Numbered from the stretch's first letter, positions 8,015 through 17,449 are shown. The stretch: DNA of 64,000 nucleotides from Blastopirellula retiformator (GCF_007859755.1 NZ_SJPF01000004.1:744894-808893); one strand, 5' to 3'. The notes: generated from the sequence alone by a model not told the origin. Numbers and translations: made by a program.

Positions 8015-8900
8015 ATGAACCGACGCTCCAGTTTTTTCGCTAGTCGAACTATTGGTGGTCATCGCAATTATCGGCGTATCGATCGCGCTGTTGCTGCCGG
8101 CGGTGCAGCAAGCCCGCGAAGCGGCTCGCCGGATGGAGCGCACCAACAAGATCAAACAACTTGTGCTCGCCTCCCACAATGTGCACGATACGTACGGCAT
8201 CTTCCCGCCGGCCGAGGGCAAGTCAGGCTCGCATGACGCGCGAGTCGAGCGGCAGGGGCCATTCAAGGATCTGGCCGGCTCGTTCTTCTTTCACCTGTTG
8301 CCCTACATTGAGCAAAACGCCCTGTACGACGGCGCCGTCGCCGCCGCCGGCAATATGAACAGCACCTTCAATAGCTGACGGGTGAATAACTACATTATCG
8401 AAGCGTATCGCTGTCCTTCGGAACGGAGCCCAGCGGCCGTCACTGGCTACGGTTATCCGACCGGCCCCGACGGCACCCATGCGATCTCGAACTACGGCGT
8501 CAACTACATGCCGTTTTGCGACCGGGCGACCAACAACCAGGAAGGCGCCTCGAACATCGCCATGATGACCGACGGTTTGTCCAACACCGTCTTCTTCGGT
8601 GAACGGTACGGACAGTGCACTTCCAGCAAATTGAGTCTCTGGGCCAACTCGTCCGGTACCTGGGCCCCGCAAATTTGCCGCGGCCGCAACGTCAACAGCG
8701 GCACTTGTCCTTTACCGCAAATCACGCCGCTTTACACCAGCGCTGGCGACTCCAGCAGCGGTGGCAGTTCGCCGTACCCCGGCGCGATGAACATCGGCTT
8801 CGGCGACGGTAGCGTCAGCAATGTCCCCGGCACGATTGATCTGACGATCTGGGCCAACCTGACCAATCCGATCGACGGCAATGTGATCGGCGATTACTAG
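8015..8900 (+). pseudogene. broken tandem copy of the DUF1559 gene
   Basis: This is a duplicate of the gene at 6624-7508, with very similar DNA especially in the last 430 bases. It has two separate lesions. After the start (ATG 8015, AAGGAG upstream) a run of six T at 8032-8037 has one base too many, which throws [14 protein letters not shown] out of frame with the start. Then TGA at 8376-8378 interrupts the frame where the intact copy reads through; the frame resumes with NNYIIEAYRCPSERSP to the normal end. The HPGAMN motif has become YPGAMN. It is best read as a pseudogene, possibly a donor for gene conversion of its neighbour. Confidence 0.85.
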
Positions 8901-9210
8901 CTACGGCGAGATATTTAGCTGCCTGTTGAGAAAATCAACGGACTGTTAGAACCGCTCGCGATCACTGAAATCATAACGGCGGTCGTTGGCGGGGTTCGAA
9001 ATCGATCCCCGCCAGCCTAGGTGAGCTATTCCTCCGTTATTTAGGCCCAGCCGCCACAAAAAGGCAGGGCAGGGGGAAGCAGGGAATAAGTCGGCGGCCA
9101 TCAGACGATCGCTCTATCAGACCATTGATTGCGACTCCACGCAGGGTCGACCATAATAGAAGGTCTGACGCTCTGTCCCGCCCCCCAATTCCCCCCTGAA
9201 AACCTCCGCC
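8901..9210. other. gene-free gap with repeat fragment and hairpin
   Basis: No gene is seen in these 310 bases. A fragment (8916-8949, beginning TAGCTGCCTGTTGA) matches one end of the dispersed element found complete at 35275-35424. Bases 8987-9014 form a 13-bp stem with one mismatch (TGGCGGGG at its base) that can end the DUF1559 copy's transcript. The promoter of the next gene should lie between 9020 and 9200, but no clear boxes were recognised. Confidence 0.5.
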
Positions 9211-11238
9211 ATGATTCGATCCGCACTTTGTTTTGCCGCGCTACTATTGTTCGTCGGAACTGCGACCGCCGCATCTCCGCAGTTCCCCGGCCAAAAAAGC
9301 CAATACCAAGGTTTCGACCGCTTTGACTTTCCGGTCGACGGCAAGCAGGTAACCGTCGTCGCGCCCAAAGCGGCGGCGCCCGGCAATCCTTGGCTGTGGC
9401 ATGGCGAGTTCTTCGGACACAAGACCGAGCCCGACGTGATGCTGCTCAAGCGTGGATTCCATGTCGTCTATATGCACGTGCCGAACATGCTCGGTTCGCC
9501 AACCGCCGTCGCCCACTGGAACGCCCTGTACAAGGAACTGACCGAGAAGTATGGCCTGGCCAAAAAGCCAGCGCTAACCGGATTGAGCCGTGGCGGACTG
9601 TACGCTTACAACTGGGCCGCCGCCAATCCTGACAAGGTTGCCTGCATTTATGGCGACGCCCCGGTTTGCGACATCAAAAGCTGGCCCGGCGGCAAAGGGA
9701 ATGGGCAGGGGAGCGCCGGCGAGTGGAAGCGGGCGATCGAAGTCTATGGTTTCGCCGACGAAGCGGAAGCGCTCGCCTACGATCAAAACCCGATCGACAA
9801 GCTGGCCCCGCTCGCCAAGGCTGGCGTGCCGCTACTGCATGTTTATGGCGACGCCGATCGAGTCGTCCCCTGGGACGAAAACACCGGCGTCATCGCCGAG
9901 CGCTACAAGAAGCTAGGGGGCGACATCCAGCTGATCGCCAAACCGGGCGTCGACCATCATCCCCATGGCCTGGAAGATCCAACGCCGATCGTCGACTTCA
10001 TCGCCAAACACGCGTCGGTCGAGCCGACCTACCAGCCGCAGCCAGCCCAGCGGATCGTCTCACGCGACGGTCTCGGTAATGTGCTGAAAAAGCTCAACGC
10101 CGGCGAGCCGGTCACGATCGGCTACCTGGGCGGATCGATCACGGCCGCCAATGGCTGGCGCGTAAAGACCCGCGAGTGGTTTGCCGAACAATTTCCCAAG
10201 GCCGAGGTGAAAGAAATCCACGCGGCGATCGGCGGCACCGGCAGCGACCTGGGGGTCTTCCGCGTGCAACAAGATGCACTGCAGTACAAACCCGATCTGC
10301 TGTTCGTCGAGTTCTCGGTCAATGACGGCGGCGCCGCGCCGGAGCGAATCTGGAAAGCGATGGAAGGGATCGTTCGTCAAACGTGGCAAGCGAACCCCGA
10401 GACCGACATCTGCTTCGTCTATACCTTCAAGGTTGGCTACGAAGAGCCGACTCGCGAAGGGCTCTGCTCGCGAGCCGCGGGTTCAATGGAGATGCTGGCC
10501 GAGCATTACGGCATTCCGTCGGTCAACTTCTGCCCAGAAGTGGTCAAGCGAGAAGGGGAGGGGACTCTCATCTTCAAGTCAGCCAAAGAAACTGCCGACG
10601 GAGTGATCCGCTTTTCGTCGGATGGCGTTCATCCGCTCGACGCCGGACATGAACTGTATGCGGCCGACGTCGCCGCCGCGGTTGAGCAGATGAAAGAGCT
10701 GCCGCCAGTCGATCACGCTGCGAAGCTGGCGACTCCCTTTGTCGCCGACAACTGGGAATCGGCGAAGATGATTCCGCTTGCCCCGTCGATGTTGAAGGGA
10801 AACTGGGAGAAGCTGCCGGAGACCAACTCCCTGCAGCGGAGCTTCGGCAAACGTCTGGGACAAATCTGGCATGCCAGCGAGCCGGGCAGCGAACTGACCT
10901 TCAAGTTCCGCGGATCGCTGGTGCAGCTGTACGACCTGGTTGGCCCCAACGGCGGACAAGTCAGCATCACCATCGACGGTCAGACCCGCGACAAGCTGCT
11001 TCCGCGGTTCGACAGATACTGCACTTACCATCGACTGTCGCTGCTCAAGATTGCGGCCGATCTCGATCCGAACGAAGTTCACACCGTGACGATCAAACTG
11101 GACGCCGAGCAGCCCGACCGCCAACCGGTCGCCGACCGCCTGAAGGATCCCGAAACCGAGCTGAAATCGCCGAAATACACCGGAACCAACCTCTGGATTG
11201 GCCAGATTCAGCTGCCGGGGGATCTCGTTACGGAGTAG
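9211..11238 (+). CDS. secreted two-domain esterase: alpha/beta hydrolase fused to SGNH hydrolase
   Basis: A 675-residue exported protein with a signal peptide (cleavage after about residue 21). Residues about 40-270 form an alpha/beta hydrolase with nucleophile Ser126 in GLSRGG, a plausible acid in [10 protein letters not shown] (about 213-216) and His249-252 in VDHHPHG. Residues about 290-490 form an SGNH/GDSL hydrolase: GGSIT (307-311, Ser309), GGTGSD (341-346), EFSVND (367-372) and the Asp471/His474 pair in SDGVHP. The last 180 residues look like a beta-sandwich accessory domain. Two complete hydrolase active sites in one chain suggest deacylation of a decorated polysaccharide; the substrate is not visible. 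It is preceded by a repeat-bearing gap and followed by asd. Confidence 0.8.
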   Translation: MIRSALCFAALLLFVGTATAASPQFPGQKSQYQGFDRFDFPVDGKQVTVVAPKAAAPGNPWLWHGEFFGHKTEPDVMLLKRGFHVVYMHVPNMLGSPTAVAHWNALYKELTEKYGLAKKPALTGLSRGGLYAYNWAAANPDKVACIYGDAPVCDIKSWPGGKGNGQGSAGEWKRAIEVYGFADEAEALAYDQNPIDKLAPLAKAGVPLLHVYGDADRVVPWDENTGVIAERYKKLGGDIQLIAKPGVDHHPHGLEDPTPIVDFIAKHASVEPTYQPQPAQRIVSRDGLGNVLKKLNAGEPVTIGYLGGSITAANGWRVKTREWFAEQFPKAEVKEIHAAIGGTGSDLGVFRVQQDALQYKPDLLFVEFSVNDGGAAPERIWKAMEGIVRQTWQANPETDICFVYTFKVGYEEPTREGLCSRAAGSMEMLAEHYGIPSVNFCPEVVKREGEGTLIFKSAKETADGVIRFSSDGVHPLDAGHELYAADVAAAVEQMKELPPVDHAAKLATPFVADNWESAKMIPLAPSMLKGNWEKLPETNSLQRSFGKRLGQIWHASEPGSELTFKFRGSLVQLYDLVGPNGGQVSITIDGQTRDKLLPRFDRYCTYHRLSLLKIAADLDPNEVHTVTIKLDAEQPDRQPVADRLKDPETELKSPKYTGTNLWIGQIQLPGDLVTE

Positions 11239-11303
11239 GGGGATACGGCAATTCTTAGCCCCCTCCGGTCCGCCCAGGTTCGGTCTGTGAACCCTGGGCA
11301 GGA

Positions 11304-11340
11304 TTGAACTGTCAGTTGAAAACCCGCTATAATGCGGGTT
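11304..11340 (+). promoter_or_regulatory. candidate asd promoter with -10 inside an inverted repeat
   Basis: TTGAAC at 11304-11309 and a perfect TATAAT at 11328-11333 are separated by 18 bases, a good sigma-70-type promoter about 70 bases before the asd start. The -10 box is the loop of a perfect inverted repeat, AACCCGC (11321-11327) and GCGGGTT (11334-11340), which may be an operator. Confidence 0.6.
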
Positions 11341-11402
11341 TGTCCTGGCCGCTCGTGCCGCGGCAGGGACCAAAACGAACTATTTCGCCACAGGAGTTGA
11401 GG

Positions 11403-12416
11403 GTGTACGAGAACATCGGAATCGTTGGGGCCACCGGGGCCGTCGGTAGTATCATTCGCCAGTTACTGGAAGAACGAAACTTTCCTTACAAGACGATCAC
11501 GTTTCTCGCATCCAAACGTTCGGCAGGCACGACGCTGACGTTCAAAGGCGAAGAACACACCGTCGTCGAACTTACGCCCGAGGCGTTTGACAATCTCGAC
11601 CTGGTCATCGGCAGCACCCCGGACGAAACCGCCAAGGATTTCGCGCCGTGGGCGACCGAGCGGGGCTGCGTCGTCATCGACGAAAGCGGTTACTGGCGGA
11701 TGGATCCCTCGGTGCCGCTGATCGTGCCGGAAGTGAACCCGGAAGCGATCAAGGATCACAAGGGGCTGATCTCGAGCCCCAACTGCTCGACCACGCAGAT
11801 GGTCGTCGCCATGAAGCCGTTGCATGAAGCGGCCAAGATTCGCCGCGTCGTCGTCTCGACTTATCAGGCGACCAGCGGAGCAGGGGTTGCCGGTCAAGCC
11901 GAACTGGTCGACAGTTCGCGAGCCTCGCTCGACGGTCAAGAATACGAGCGCAAAGCGTTCGCCCACCCGATCGCCTTCAACCTGATCCCGCAGATCGGCA
12001 GCTTGAAGCACGAAGGGTACACCTCCGAAGAAATAAAGATGGTCTACGAGACCCGCAAGATCTTCGGCGACGAGTCGCTCCAGGTTTGCCCGACCTGCGT
12101 TCGCGTACCGGTCACCAACTGCCACAGCGAAAGCATCCTGGTCGAAACCGAGAAACCGCTTTCGGCCGAAGAAGCGACGCAGTTGTTCCGCGACTTCCCC
12201 GGCATCACGGTGATCGACGACCTGGCCAACGGTCAGTACCCGATGCCGCTAAGCTGCAGTGGCGAAGACGACGTCTACATCGGCCGCATCCGCAAAGACC
12301 TGTCGTGCGAAAACGGCATCACCTTCTGGTGCGTTAGCGACAACCTCCGCAAAGGCGCCGCGACCAACGCCGTGCAAATCGCGGAACTGCTGGTCAACTC
12401 GGCCGCCGCGGTTTAA
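11403..12416 (+). CDS. asd: aspartate-semialdehyde dehydrogenase
   Basis: A 337-residue enzyme that reduces aspartyl phosphate to aspartate semialdehyde, the branch point to lysine/diaminopimelate, methionine and threonine. The NADP-binding GATGAVGS lies at residues 9-16, the catalytic Cys128 in SSPNCSTTQM, the substrate-binding region around TYQATSGAGVAG and the family ending SDNLRKGAATNAVQIAE. The start is GTG 11403, 8 bases after AGGAGTTG; residues upstream in the same frame do not resemble the family. A clear promoter lies 70 bases upstream. The length is normal. Confidence 0.95.
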   Translation: MYENIGIVGATGAVGSIIRQLLEERNFPYKTITFLASKRSAGTTLTFKGEEHTVVELTPEAFDNLDLVIGSTPDETAKDFAPWATERGCVVIDESGYWRMDPSVPLIVPEVNPEAIKDHKGLISSPNCSTTQMVVAMKPLHEAAKIRRVVVSTYQATSGAGVAGQAELVDSSRASLDGQEYERKAFAHPIAFNLIPQIGSLKHEGYTSEEIKMVYETRKIFGDESLQVCPTCVRVPVTNCHSESILVETEKPLSAEEATQLFRDFPGITVIDDLANGQYPMPLSCSGEDDVYIGRIRKDLSCENGITFWCVSDNLRKGAATNAVQIAELLVNSAAAV

Positions 12417-12597
12417 GTGGCCAGTCGTTCGCAAAACACGACGCTAGCCCGCAGCGCAAGCGAGGGGAAACGGCGGCAAGAATGTCTGGTATTTAATGAC
12501 CAATGTCTAATGCTCGGACATTCGTCATTGCCGCCAGGCCGCATTTCCTCGCTCGCGCAGCGGGCTAGTGTTTTGCGCTTCCGCAGGGGAGCCGCAC
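12417..12597. repeat. inverted pair of dispersed repeat B between asd and truA
   Basis: Bases 12445-12476 (TAGCCCGCAGCGCAAGCGAG and on) and 12537-12567 (the same sequence in reverse orientation, ending GCGGGCTA) are two copies of a short repeat facing each other, about 60 bases apart. The transcript could fold into a long hairpin. Other copies lie at 22321-22353, 31668-31700, 34001-34032, 34471-34503 and 43937-43969. No gene is present. Confidence 0.75.
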
Positions 12598-13371
12598 ATG
12601 TCTGAGCGAACGATCCAACTCATCGTCTCTTACGACGGAACCAACTACGCCGGTTGGCAGATTCAGAACGACCAGCCGACGATTCAGGAGTCGATTGAAA
12701 AAGCGCTACTCTCGATTACCGGTGAGAAGATTCGCGTCACCGGCAGCGGACGCACCGACTCGGGCGTGCACGCGATCGGCCAGGTCGTCAGCTTCAAGAC
12801 GCAGTCGCAACTCTCGGCCGACGTGTTGCGACGGGCGCTCAACGCCGAGTTGCCGGCTGATATCGTCGTCCGCAGTTCGCGTAACGCGGCGTCCCATTTC
12901 AACGCCATCGACTGCGCGACCAAAAAGCGATATCGCTATCTACTGCAGGAAGGGCGGATCAACGACGTCTTCTCGCGGCAGTACGCTTGGTTCGTGAAGA
13001 AAGAGCTCGACTTGCCGGCGATGCAGGCCGCCGCCCAGCACCTGATTGGCGAGCATGACTTCGCCAGTTTTGAAGCGGCCGGATCCGAGCGGCTTTCGAC
13101 CGTGCGCCACGTCTACGATCTGCAGGTCGCCAAGAGCGAGCGGCACGAGTTCGACAAGCTGGCGATCGAGGTCGAAGCGAACGGTTTCTTGTACAACATG
13201 GTCCGCATCATCGTCGGTACGCTGGTCGAAGTGGGCAAGGGGAAGCGCCCGCCGGAGTGGGTCGCCGAAGTCCTGGCCGCCAAAGACCGCACCATCGGCG
13301 GGATGACGGCGCCGGCGCATGGGCTATACTTGCTGCGCGTCGATTATCCTGAAAGTTGTTGGCTCGATTAA
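12598..13371 (+). CDS. truA: tRNA pseudouridine(38-40) synthase
   Basis: A 257-residue TruA that isomerises uridines 38, 39 and 40 in the tRNA anticodon arm. The catalytic Asp54 is in GSGRTDSGVHA (49-59), and the family motifs SYDGTNYAGWQ (11-21), KKRYRYLL and YNMVRIIVGTLVEVG are present. ATG 12598 gives the usual length. The following glycosyltransferase gene begins 17 bases after the stop (or overlaps it if an upstream TTG is used), so they may be one transcript. The sequence is ordinary for the family. Confidence 0.95.
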   Translation: MSERTIQLIVSYDGTNYAGWQIQNDQPTIQESIEKALLSITGEKIRVTGSGRTDSGVHAIGQVVSFKTQSQLSADVLRRALNAELPADIVVRSSRNAASHFNAIDCATKKRYRYLLQEGRINDVFSRQYAWFVKKELDLPAMQAAAQHLIGEHDFASFEAAGSERLSTVRHVYDLQVAKSERHEFDKLAIEVEANGFLYNMVRIIVGTLVEVGKGKRPPEWVAEVLAAKDRTIGGMTAPAHGLYLLRVDYPESCWLD

Positions 13372-13388
13372 CGAAAGCGACCGGTTCT

Positions 13389-14549
13389 ATGCGCATCGCG
13401 CACGTCATTACGCGCATGATCGTCGGCGGCGCGCAAGAGAATACGCTCTACAACTGCCAAGATCTGATCCGCGACTTCGGCGACGACGTTCTACTGATCA
13501 CCGGTCCGTCGCCGGGCCGCGAAGGCACGCTGCTCGATCGAACCAATCACCAGGTTCCGGTTGCCCTGGCGCCACACTTGGTTCGCAACATCTATCCGTG
13601 GCATGACGTCCGCGGCTATTACGAACTCAAAAAGATCCTCCGCGATTTTCGCCCTGACGTTGTTCATACGCACAGTGCGAAAGGGGGCATGCTCGGTCGC
13701 CTTGCCGCAACGTCGCTGCGCGTGCCGGCGGTCATTCATACGGTTCATGGCGCGCCCTTTCATCCCTACCAATCAGCGGCGGCCCGCAAGTTCTTCATCG
13801 CCTGCGAGCGATACGCCGCCAAGCGGTGCGACAAGATGATCTGCGTCGCCGACGCCATGACCGACCTGATGGTCGACGCTCAGGTTGCGCCGCGGGAAAA
13901 GTTCACCACGATCTACAGCGGGATGGAAGTCGAGCCATTTCTGCAGTCAGGCGACTGGCGCAACGAAATGCGACAGAAGCTGGGCTACAGCGAAGAGCAT
14001 GTCGTCATCGGCAAGATCGCCCGGCTGTTTCATCTGAAAGGGCACGAGTTTGTCCTGGCCGCCGCCAAGCGAGTGATCGAGGCTGTTCCGAACGTCCGCT
14101 TTCTCTGGATCGGCGACGGGCTGCTTCATGACAAGTACGTCGAAGAGATTAGCGCCGCCGGCCTGACCGACCACTTCCAGTTGGCCGGGCTCGTTCCGCC
14201 GACCGACATCCCGAAGTACTGCGGGGCGATGGATATCCTGGTCCACGCCAGTCTGCGGGAAGGGTTGGCCCGGGCACTGCCGCAGGCGCTCCTCTCGGGC
14301 AAACCGGCAGTCAGTTTTGACGTCGACGGGGCCCGCGAAGTGGTCGTCACTGGCGAAACCGGCGAGCTGATCCCCCCCAAAGATGTTGATCAACTGGCCG
14401 ACGCGCTAATCCGGCTGGCCAGCGACGCCGCCTTGCGACAACGCCTGGGAGAAGAGGGGCGCCGCCGCGCCGCCCAGGTTTTTCCCCATCGGCACATGAC
14501 CGCCGAGATTCGCAAGACCTACGAGCAGGTCCTGGCCGATAAGTCCTAA
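13389..14549 (+). CDS. family 4 glycosyltransferase
   Basis: A 386-residue GT-B fold glycosyltransferase (GT4). The N-terminal lobe opens with MRIAHVITRMIVGGAQENT, a typical acceptor-side glycine loop, and has HTHSAKGGMLGRLAA. The C-terminal lobe shows FHLKGHEF and REGLARALPQALLSGKPAV, the E-x7-E type motif that binds the nucleotide sugar. It would transfer a sugar from a nucleotide donor to a lipid or polysaccharide acceptor at the cytoplasmic face; the specific sugar cannot be told. ATG 13389 is preferred to an upstream TTG that would overlap truA, because the family begins with the beta-strand RIAHV. Located directly downstream of truA. Confidence 0.85.
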   Translation: MRIAHVITRMIVGGAQENTLYNCQDLIRDFGDDVLLITGPSPGREGTLLDRTNHQVPVALAPHLVRNIYPWHDVRGYYELKKILRDFRPDVVHTHSAKGGMLGRLAATSLRVPAVIHTVHGAPFHPYQSAAARKFFIACERYAAKRCDKMICVADAMTDLMVDAQVAPREKFTTIYSGMEVEPFLQSGDWRNEMRQKLGYSEEHVVIGKIARLFHLKGHEFVLAAAKRVIEAVPNVRFLWIGDGLLHDKYVEEISAAGLTDHFQLAGLVPPTDIPKYCGAMDILVHASLREGLARALPQALLSGKPAVSFDVDGAREVVVTGETGELIPPKDVDQLADALIRLASDAALRQRLGEEGRRRAAQVFPHRHMTAEIRKTYEQVLADKS

Positions 14550-14729
14550 AGGCTTTTCCGCTAACGACTTGTCTTTTTCTTGTCGCGAAGGCCGCACCCT
14601 GGCTCGCTCTTTTGAATTTGTAGCGATTAGGGTAGAATTGACGGACTTATCGAGTGGAGCGCGGCCCGTAGCGCTTCTCCCTGGGAACACAGAAGAATCG
14701 TCGGCCCCGTCGACGTCAGGTGACTGCGA

Positions 14730-15647
14730 GTGGCTACGTCAGGCCGAAACTACATTGGTTCGTATCGCTTGGTGCGAATGCTACGCGCGAGTCAGACATG
14801 TCAGGTCTGGGAAGCGATCAACGACTTGGATCGTCGCCGCGTGGCGCTGAAGGCGCTGCACGACAAGTTCTGCCGCGACAAAGAGCAGATCCAAGCGCTG
14901 AAGCACGAGTACGACGTCGGCCATCATTTTGACCATCCGCTGGTCATTCATATCTACGAATACAACATCCACCGCAACATTCCGTATATCACCATGGAAT
15001 GCGGCATCTCACGCAACATGAAAATGGCGCTGCGTGAGGATGGCGAAAACCTCGCCTATTGGACTCCCAAGATCATCTCCGATGCGGCCAAAGGGCTCGG
15101 CTACATTCATAAGCTGGGCTGGATCCATCGCGACGTAAAGCCAGACAACTTCCTGCTCGACTACGAAGGAAACGTCAAGCTGATCGACTTCTCAATTGCC
15201 GAGAAGAAACGGAGCGGCTTGTCAAAGTGGTTCGGCGGCTCCAAGGTGCAAGGCACCCGCAGCTACATGTCGCCCGAGCAGATCAAAGGCGAAGCGCTCG
15301 ATGGTCGCGCCGACTTGTACAGCTTCGGCTGCTCGATCTTTGAACTGATGAGCGGCAAGTTGCCCTACACCGCGACCAGCGCCGATCACCTGCTCGACAA
15401 ACATATCCGCGGTCCGATTCCCACGCTGCTGGCCGCCAACCCCAACGTCACCGACGAGTTCTCAACGCTGGTTGCCCGGATGATGGCGAAGAAAAAAGAG
15501 GACCGTCCCGACGACATGGATACGTTGTTGCGTCTTTTTCAAACGACCAAGATCTATAAGATCCCGCCGAAAAAGCCGCCGGCTTTAGCCGAACAAGATC
15601 GCAAAGCGCTGGAAGAGATTCCTCCGGTCGAAGAAGAAACCAAATAA
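14730..15647 (+). CDS. divergent serine/threonine protein kinase
   Basis: A 305-residue soluble protein with a Hanks-type kinase fold: VAIK-like VALKAL with Lys41, helix C Glu60, HRDVKPDN with catalytic Asp135 and Asn140, DFS (153-155) in place of DFG, and the APE-like SPEQ near 181. The Gly-rich loop is degenerate (RASQTCQVWEA, no glycines). The P+1 region GTRSYMSPEQ is normal. There is no transmembrane segment or extracellular sensor, unlike many bacterial PknB-type kinases; the tail is Pro/Lys/Glu-rich. The start is GTG 14730. accA begins 58 bases downstream, so co-expression is likely. Catalytic residues are retained, so activity is possible. Confidence 0.85.
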   Translation: MATSGRNYIGSYRLVRMLRASQTCQVWEAINDLDRRRVALKALHDKFCRDKEQIQALKHEYDVGHHFDHPLVIHIYEYNIHRNIPYITMECGISRNMKMALREDGENLAYWTPKIISDAAKGLGYIHKLGWIHRDVKPDNFLLDYEGNVKLIDFSIAEKKRSGLSKWFGGSKVQGTRSYMSPEQIKGEALDGRADLYSFGCSIFELMSGKLPYTATSADHLLDKHIRGPIPTLLAANPNVTDEFSTLVARMMAKKKEDRPDDMDTLLRLFQTTKIYKIPPKKPPALAEQDRKALEEIPPVEEETK

Positions 15648-15705
15648 CGGAGACGCCGCCGCGTTTTCCCGAAATCACGCAATCCTACGGGAGTGAACTC
15701 CACGA

Positions 15706-16692
15706 ATGGCCGCCAGAATTTACCTCGGTTTTGAAGAGCCGATCGAACGCCTCGAAAAGCAACTGCACGACCTCGAAGCGAGAAAAGACGACAGCGCCGA
15801 AACGCAAGAAGAGATTCGTTCGCTGAAGCGCGAGATCGCCGACAAGACGAAGTCGATCTACGAGAACCTCTCGGCCTGGCAAACCGTCGAAGTCGCTCGT
15901 CACCAACAACGCCCGCAATCGGCCGACTACTTGAACCTGGTGTTCGATGAGTTCGTCGAGTTGCATGGCGATCGCAAGTTTGGCGACGACCGCGCGCTGC
16001 GAACCGGCTTCGCCAAACTCGACGCGTTCAAGGTGATGTTCATGGGTCACTTCAAGGGTCGCAACTTGAAGGAACGGAGCGAGTGCTACTTCGGTTGCGC
16101 TCACCCCGAAGGCTACCGCAAAGCGATCACCAAGATGCAGATGGCCGAGAAGTACCAGATCCCGGTCATCTCGTTCATCGACACCCCTGGCGCCTACCCC
16201 GGCGTCGGCGCCGAAGAACGCGGTCAGGCGATGGCCGTGGCCGACGCGATGTTCGCCATGTCGCGGCTTCGCACCCCGGTGATCTGCGTCGTGATCGGCG
16301 AAGGCGGCTCTGGCGGCGCCCTGGGTATTGGCGTCGGCGATCGCGTGGCGATGCTGCAGCACTCCTACTACTCCGTCATTTCGCCCGAAGGCTGTGCCGG
16401 CATTCTTTGGAAGAGCCACCAATTTAAAGAGAAAGCGGCCGACGCCCTTCGCTTCACTTCCAAGTACCTGCCGCAGTTCGGCGTGGTTGACGACGTGATT
16501 GAAGAACCGCTCGGCGGCGCCCATCGCGATCACCGTCAGATGGCGGCTCGCTTGAAGATGTACCTGCTGAAGACCCTCAAAGAACTGAACGGCACCGAAC
16601 CCGACGCCCTGGTCCAGCAGCGCTACGACAAGTTCCGCAAGATGGGCGAATTCCTGGAACGAGAATCGGCCGAAGCGGAAGCGACCGCCTAA
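15706..16692 (+). CDS. accA: acetyl-CoA carboxylase carboxyltransferase subunit alpha
   Basis: A 328-residue AccA, which with AccD transfers the carboxyl group from biotin carboxyl carrier protein to acetyl-CoA to form malonyl-CoA for fatty acid synthesis. Visible family landmarks are the N-terminal coiled coil (FEEPIERLEKQLHDLEARK), RPQSADYL, ELHGDRKFGDD, FIDTPGAYPG, GEGGSGGALGIGVGD and YYSVISPEGCA with the crotonase-fold oxyanion glycines. ATG 15706 follows a GGGAGTGAAC leader. The length is normal. It follows a protein kinase gene and ends with its own terminator. Confidence 0.95.
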   Translation: MAARIYLGFEEPIERLEKQLHDLEARKDDSAETQEEIRSLKREIADKTKSIYENLSAWQTVEVARHQQRPQSADYLNLVFDEFVELHGDRKFGDDRALRTGFAKLDAFKVMFMGHFKGRNLKERSECYFGCAHPEGYRKAITKMQMAEKYQIPVISFIDTPGAYPGVGAEERGQAMAVADAMFAMSRLRTPVICVVIGEGGSGGALGIGVGDRVAMLQHSYYSVISPEGCAGILWKSHQFKEKAADALRFTSKYLPQFGVVDDVIEEPLGGAHRDHRQMAARLKMYLLKTLKELNGTEPDALVQQRYDKFRKMGEFLERESAEAEATA

Positions 16693-16723
16693 TCAGGCAT
16701 GCTTTCCCCATGCGACCAAATGC

Positions 16724-16762
16724 AGGGTCCGGTTTGATCGATTCAGACCGGGCCCTTTTTTT
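16724..16762 (+). terminator. intrinsic terminator after accA
   Basis: AGGGTCCGGT (16724-16733) pairs, with one wobble, with ACCGGGCCCT (16747-16756), and seven T residues follow. It lies 32 bases after the accA stop. Confidence 0.8.
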
Positions 16763-16936
16763 ATCTGGCCATTTGGCAGAACCGCTGGGCCTTCTGCAGC
16801 CGGCAGACTCACGACTGCATTTCCGCCCCCTACCTCCACCTCCCAGGCGAAATTTCTTACGAAACAACCCAACTCACCGCAGGCAATTTGATCGCCCCAC
16901 CCCTGCCATGCCGCAGATGTCGCCAAGCGAGCGCCG

Positions 16937-17449
16937 TCAGAAATTGGCGTACGACCGAAAGAGTCGGCCAGACTCCAGGCGAACATAGGCGGCCCAATCA
17001 AACCGCGGGTCGAACGTTCCGCCGTCCAGCCCCAACGCCTCGGCGAACTCCGGCGACATCTGCCCCCAAGCCGTCCCTCCGTCAACCGCGAGATAGACCT
17101 GGCCTCTTGCCGCGACTTCATAGCGTCCCCCTTCGACGGTGGCGCTCCCCAGCAGCGGAATCTCGACCGCCTCGCGGCCCGGCGTAAATACCAACCAGCC
17201 CGCGTCGACCACCACGACGGGATAGCGACTTTGGTTCACCACCAACAATCGCATCGTCCAACAATCAGGATCCTTCGCTGCGACGCCGTCAGAATCCTTC
17301 GGCGGCACGATGTCCCAGCTAACCGTCACCCAGCAGCCTCGCGGCTTCCCAAATAACCAACCAGCCCACTTGCCAATCCATATCCCGACGTTGCCGCACC
17401 AAGACGCGAACCCATGCCAAGCCATCTGCACTGTACTAAGACGTTTCAC
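16937..17449 (-). CDS. hypothetical protein
   Basis: A 170-residue protein of unknown family. The N-terminal 35 residues are Trp/Gly-rich and moderately hydrophobic (WHGFASWCGNVGIWIGKWAG), possibly a single membrane segment. The rest has alternating beta-like stretches (MRLLVVNQSRYPVVVVDAGW; VEGGRYEVAARGQVYLAV) suggesting a small beta-sandwich. The GC-rich third positions and lack of a better frame support coding. It is convergent with accA. No motif points to a function. Confidence 0.55.
   Translation of the reverse strand: MKRLSTVQMAWHGFASWCGNVGIWIGKWAGWLFGKPRGCWVTVSWDIVPPKDSDGVAAKDPDCWTMRLLVVNQSRYPVVVVDAGWLVFTPGREAVEIPLLGSATVEGGRYEVAARGQVYLAVDGGTAWGQMSPEFAEALGLDGGTFDPRFDWAAYVRLESGRLFRSYANF

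Noticed and set aside
8987-9014. A GGGGTTCGAAATC stretch that looks like a tRNA T-arm
   Set aside because: The stem is 7-8 pairs with no matching acceptor, D or anticodon arms around it; it is better read as a simple hairpin after the DUF1559 copy.
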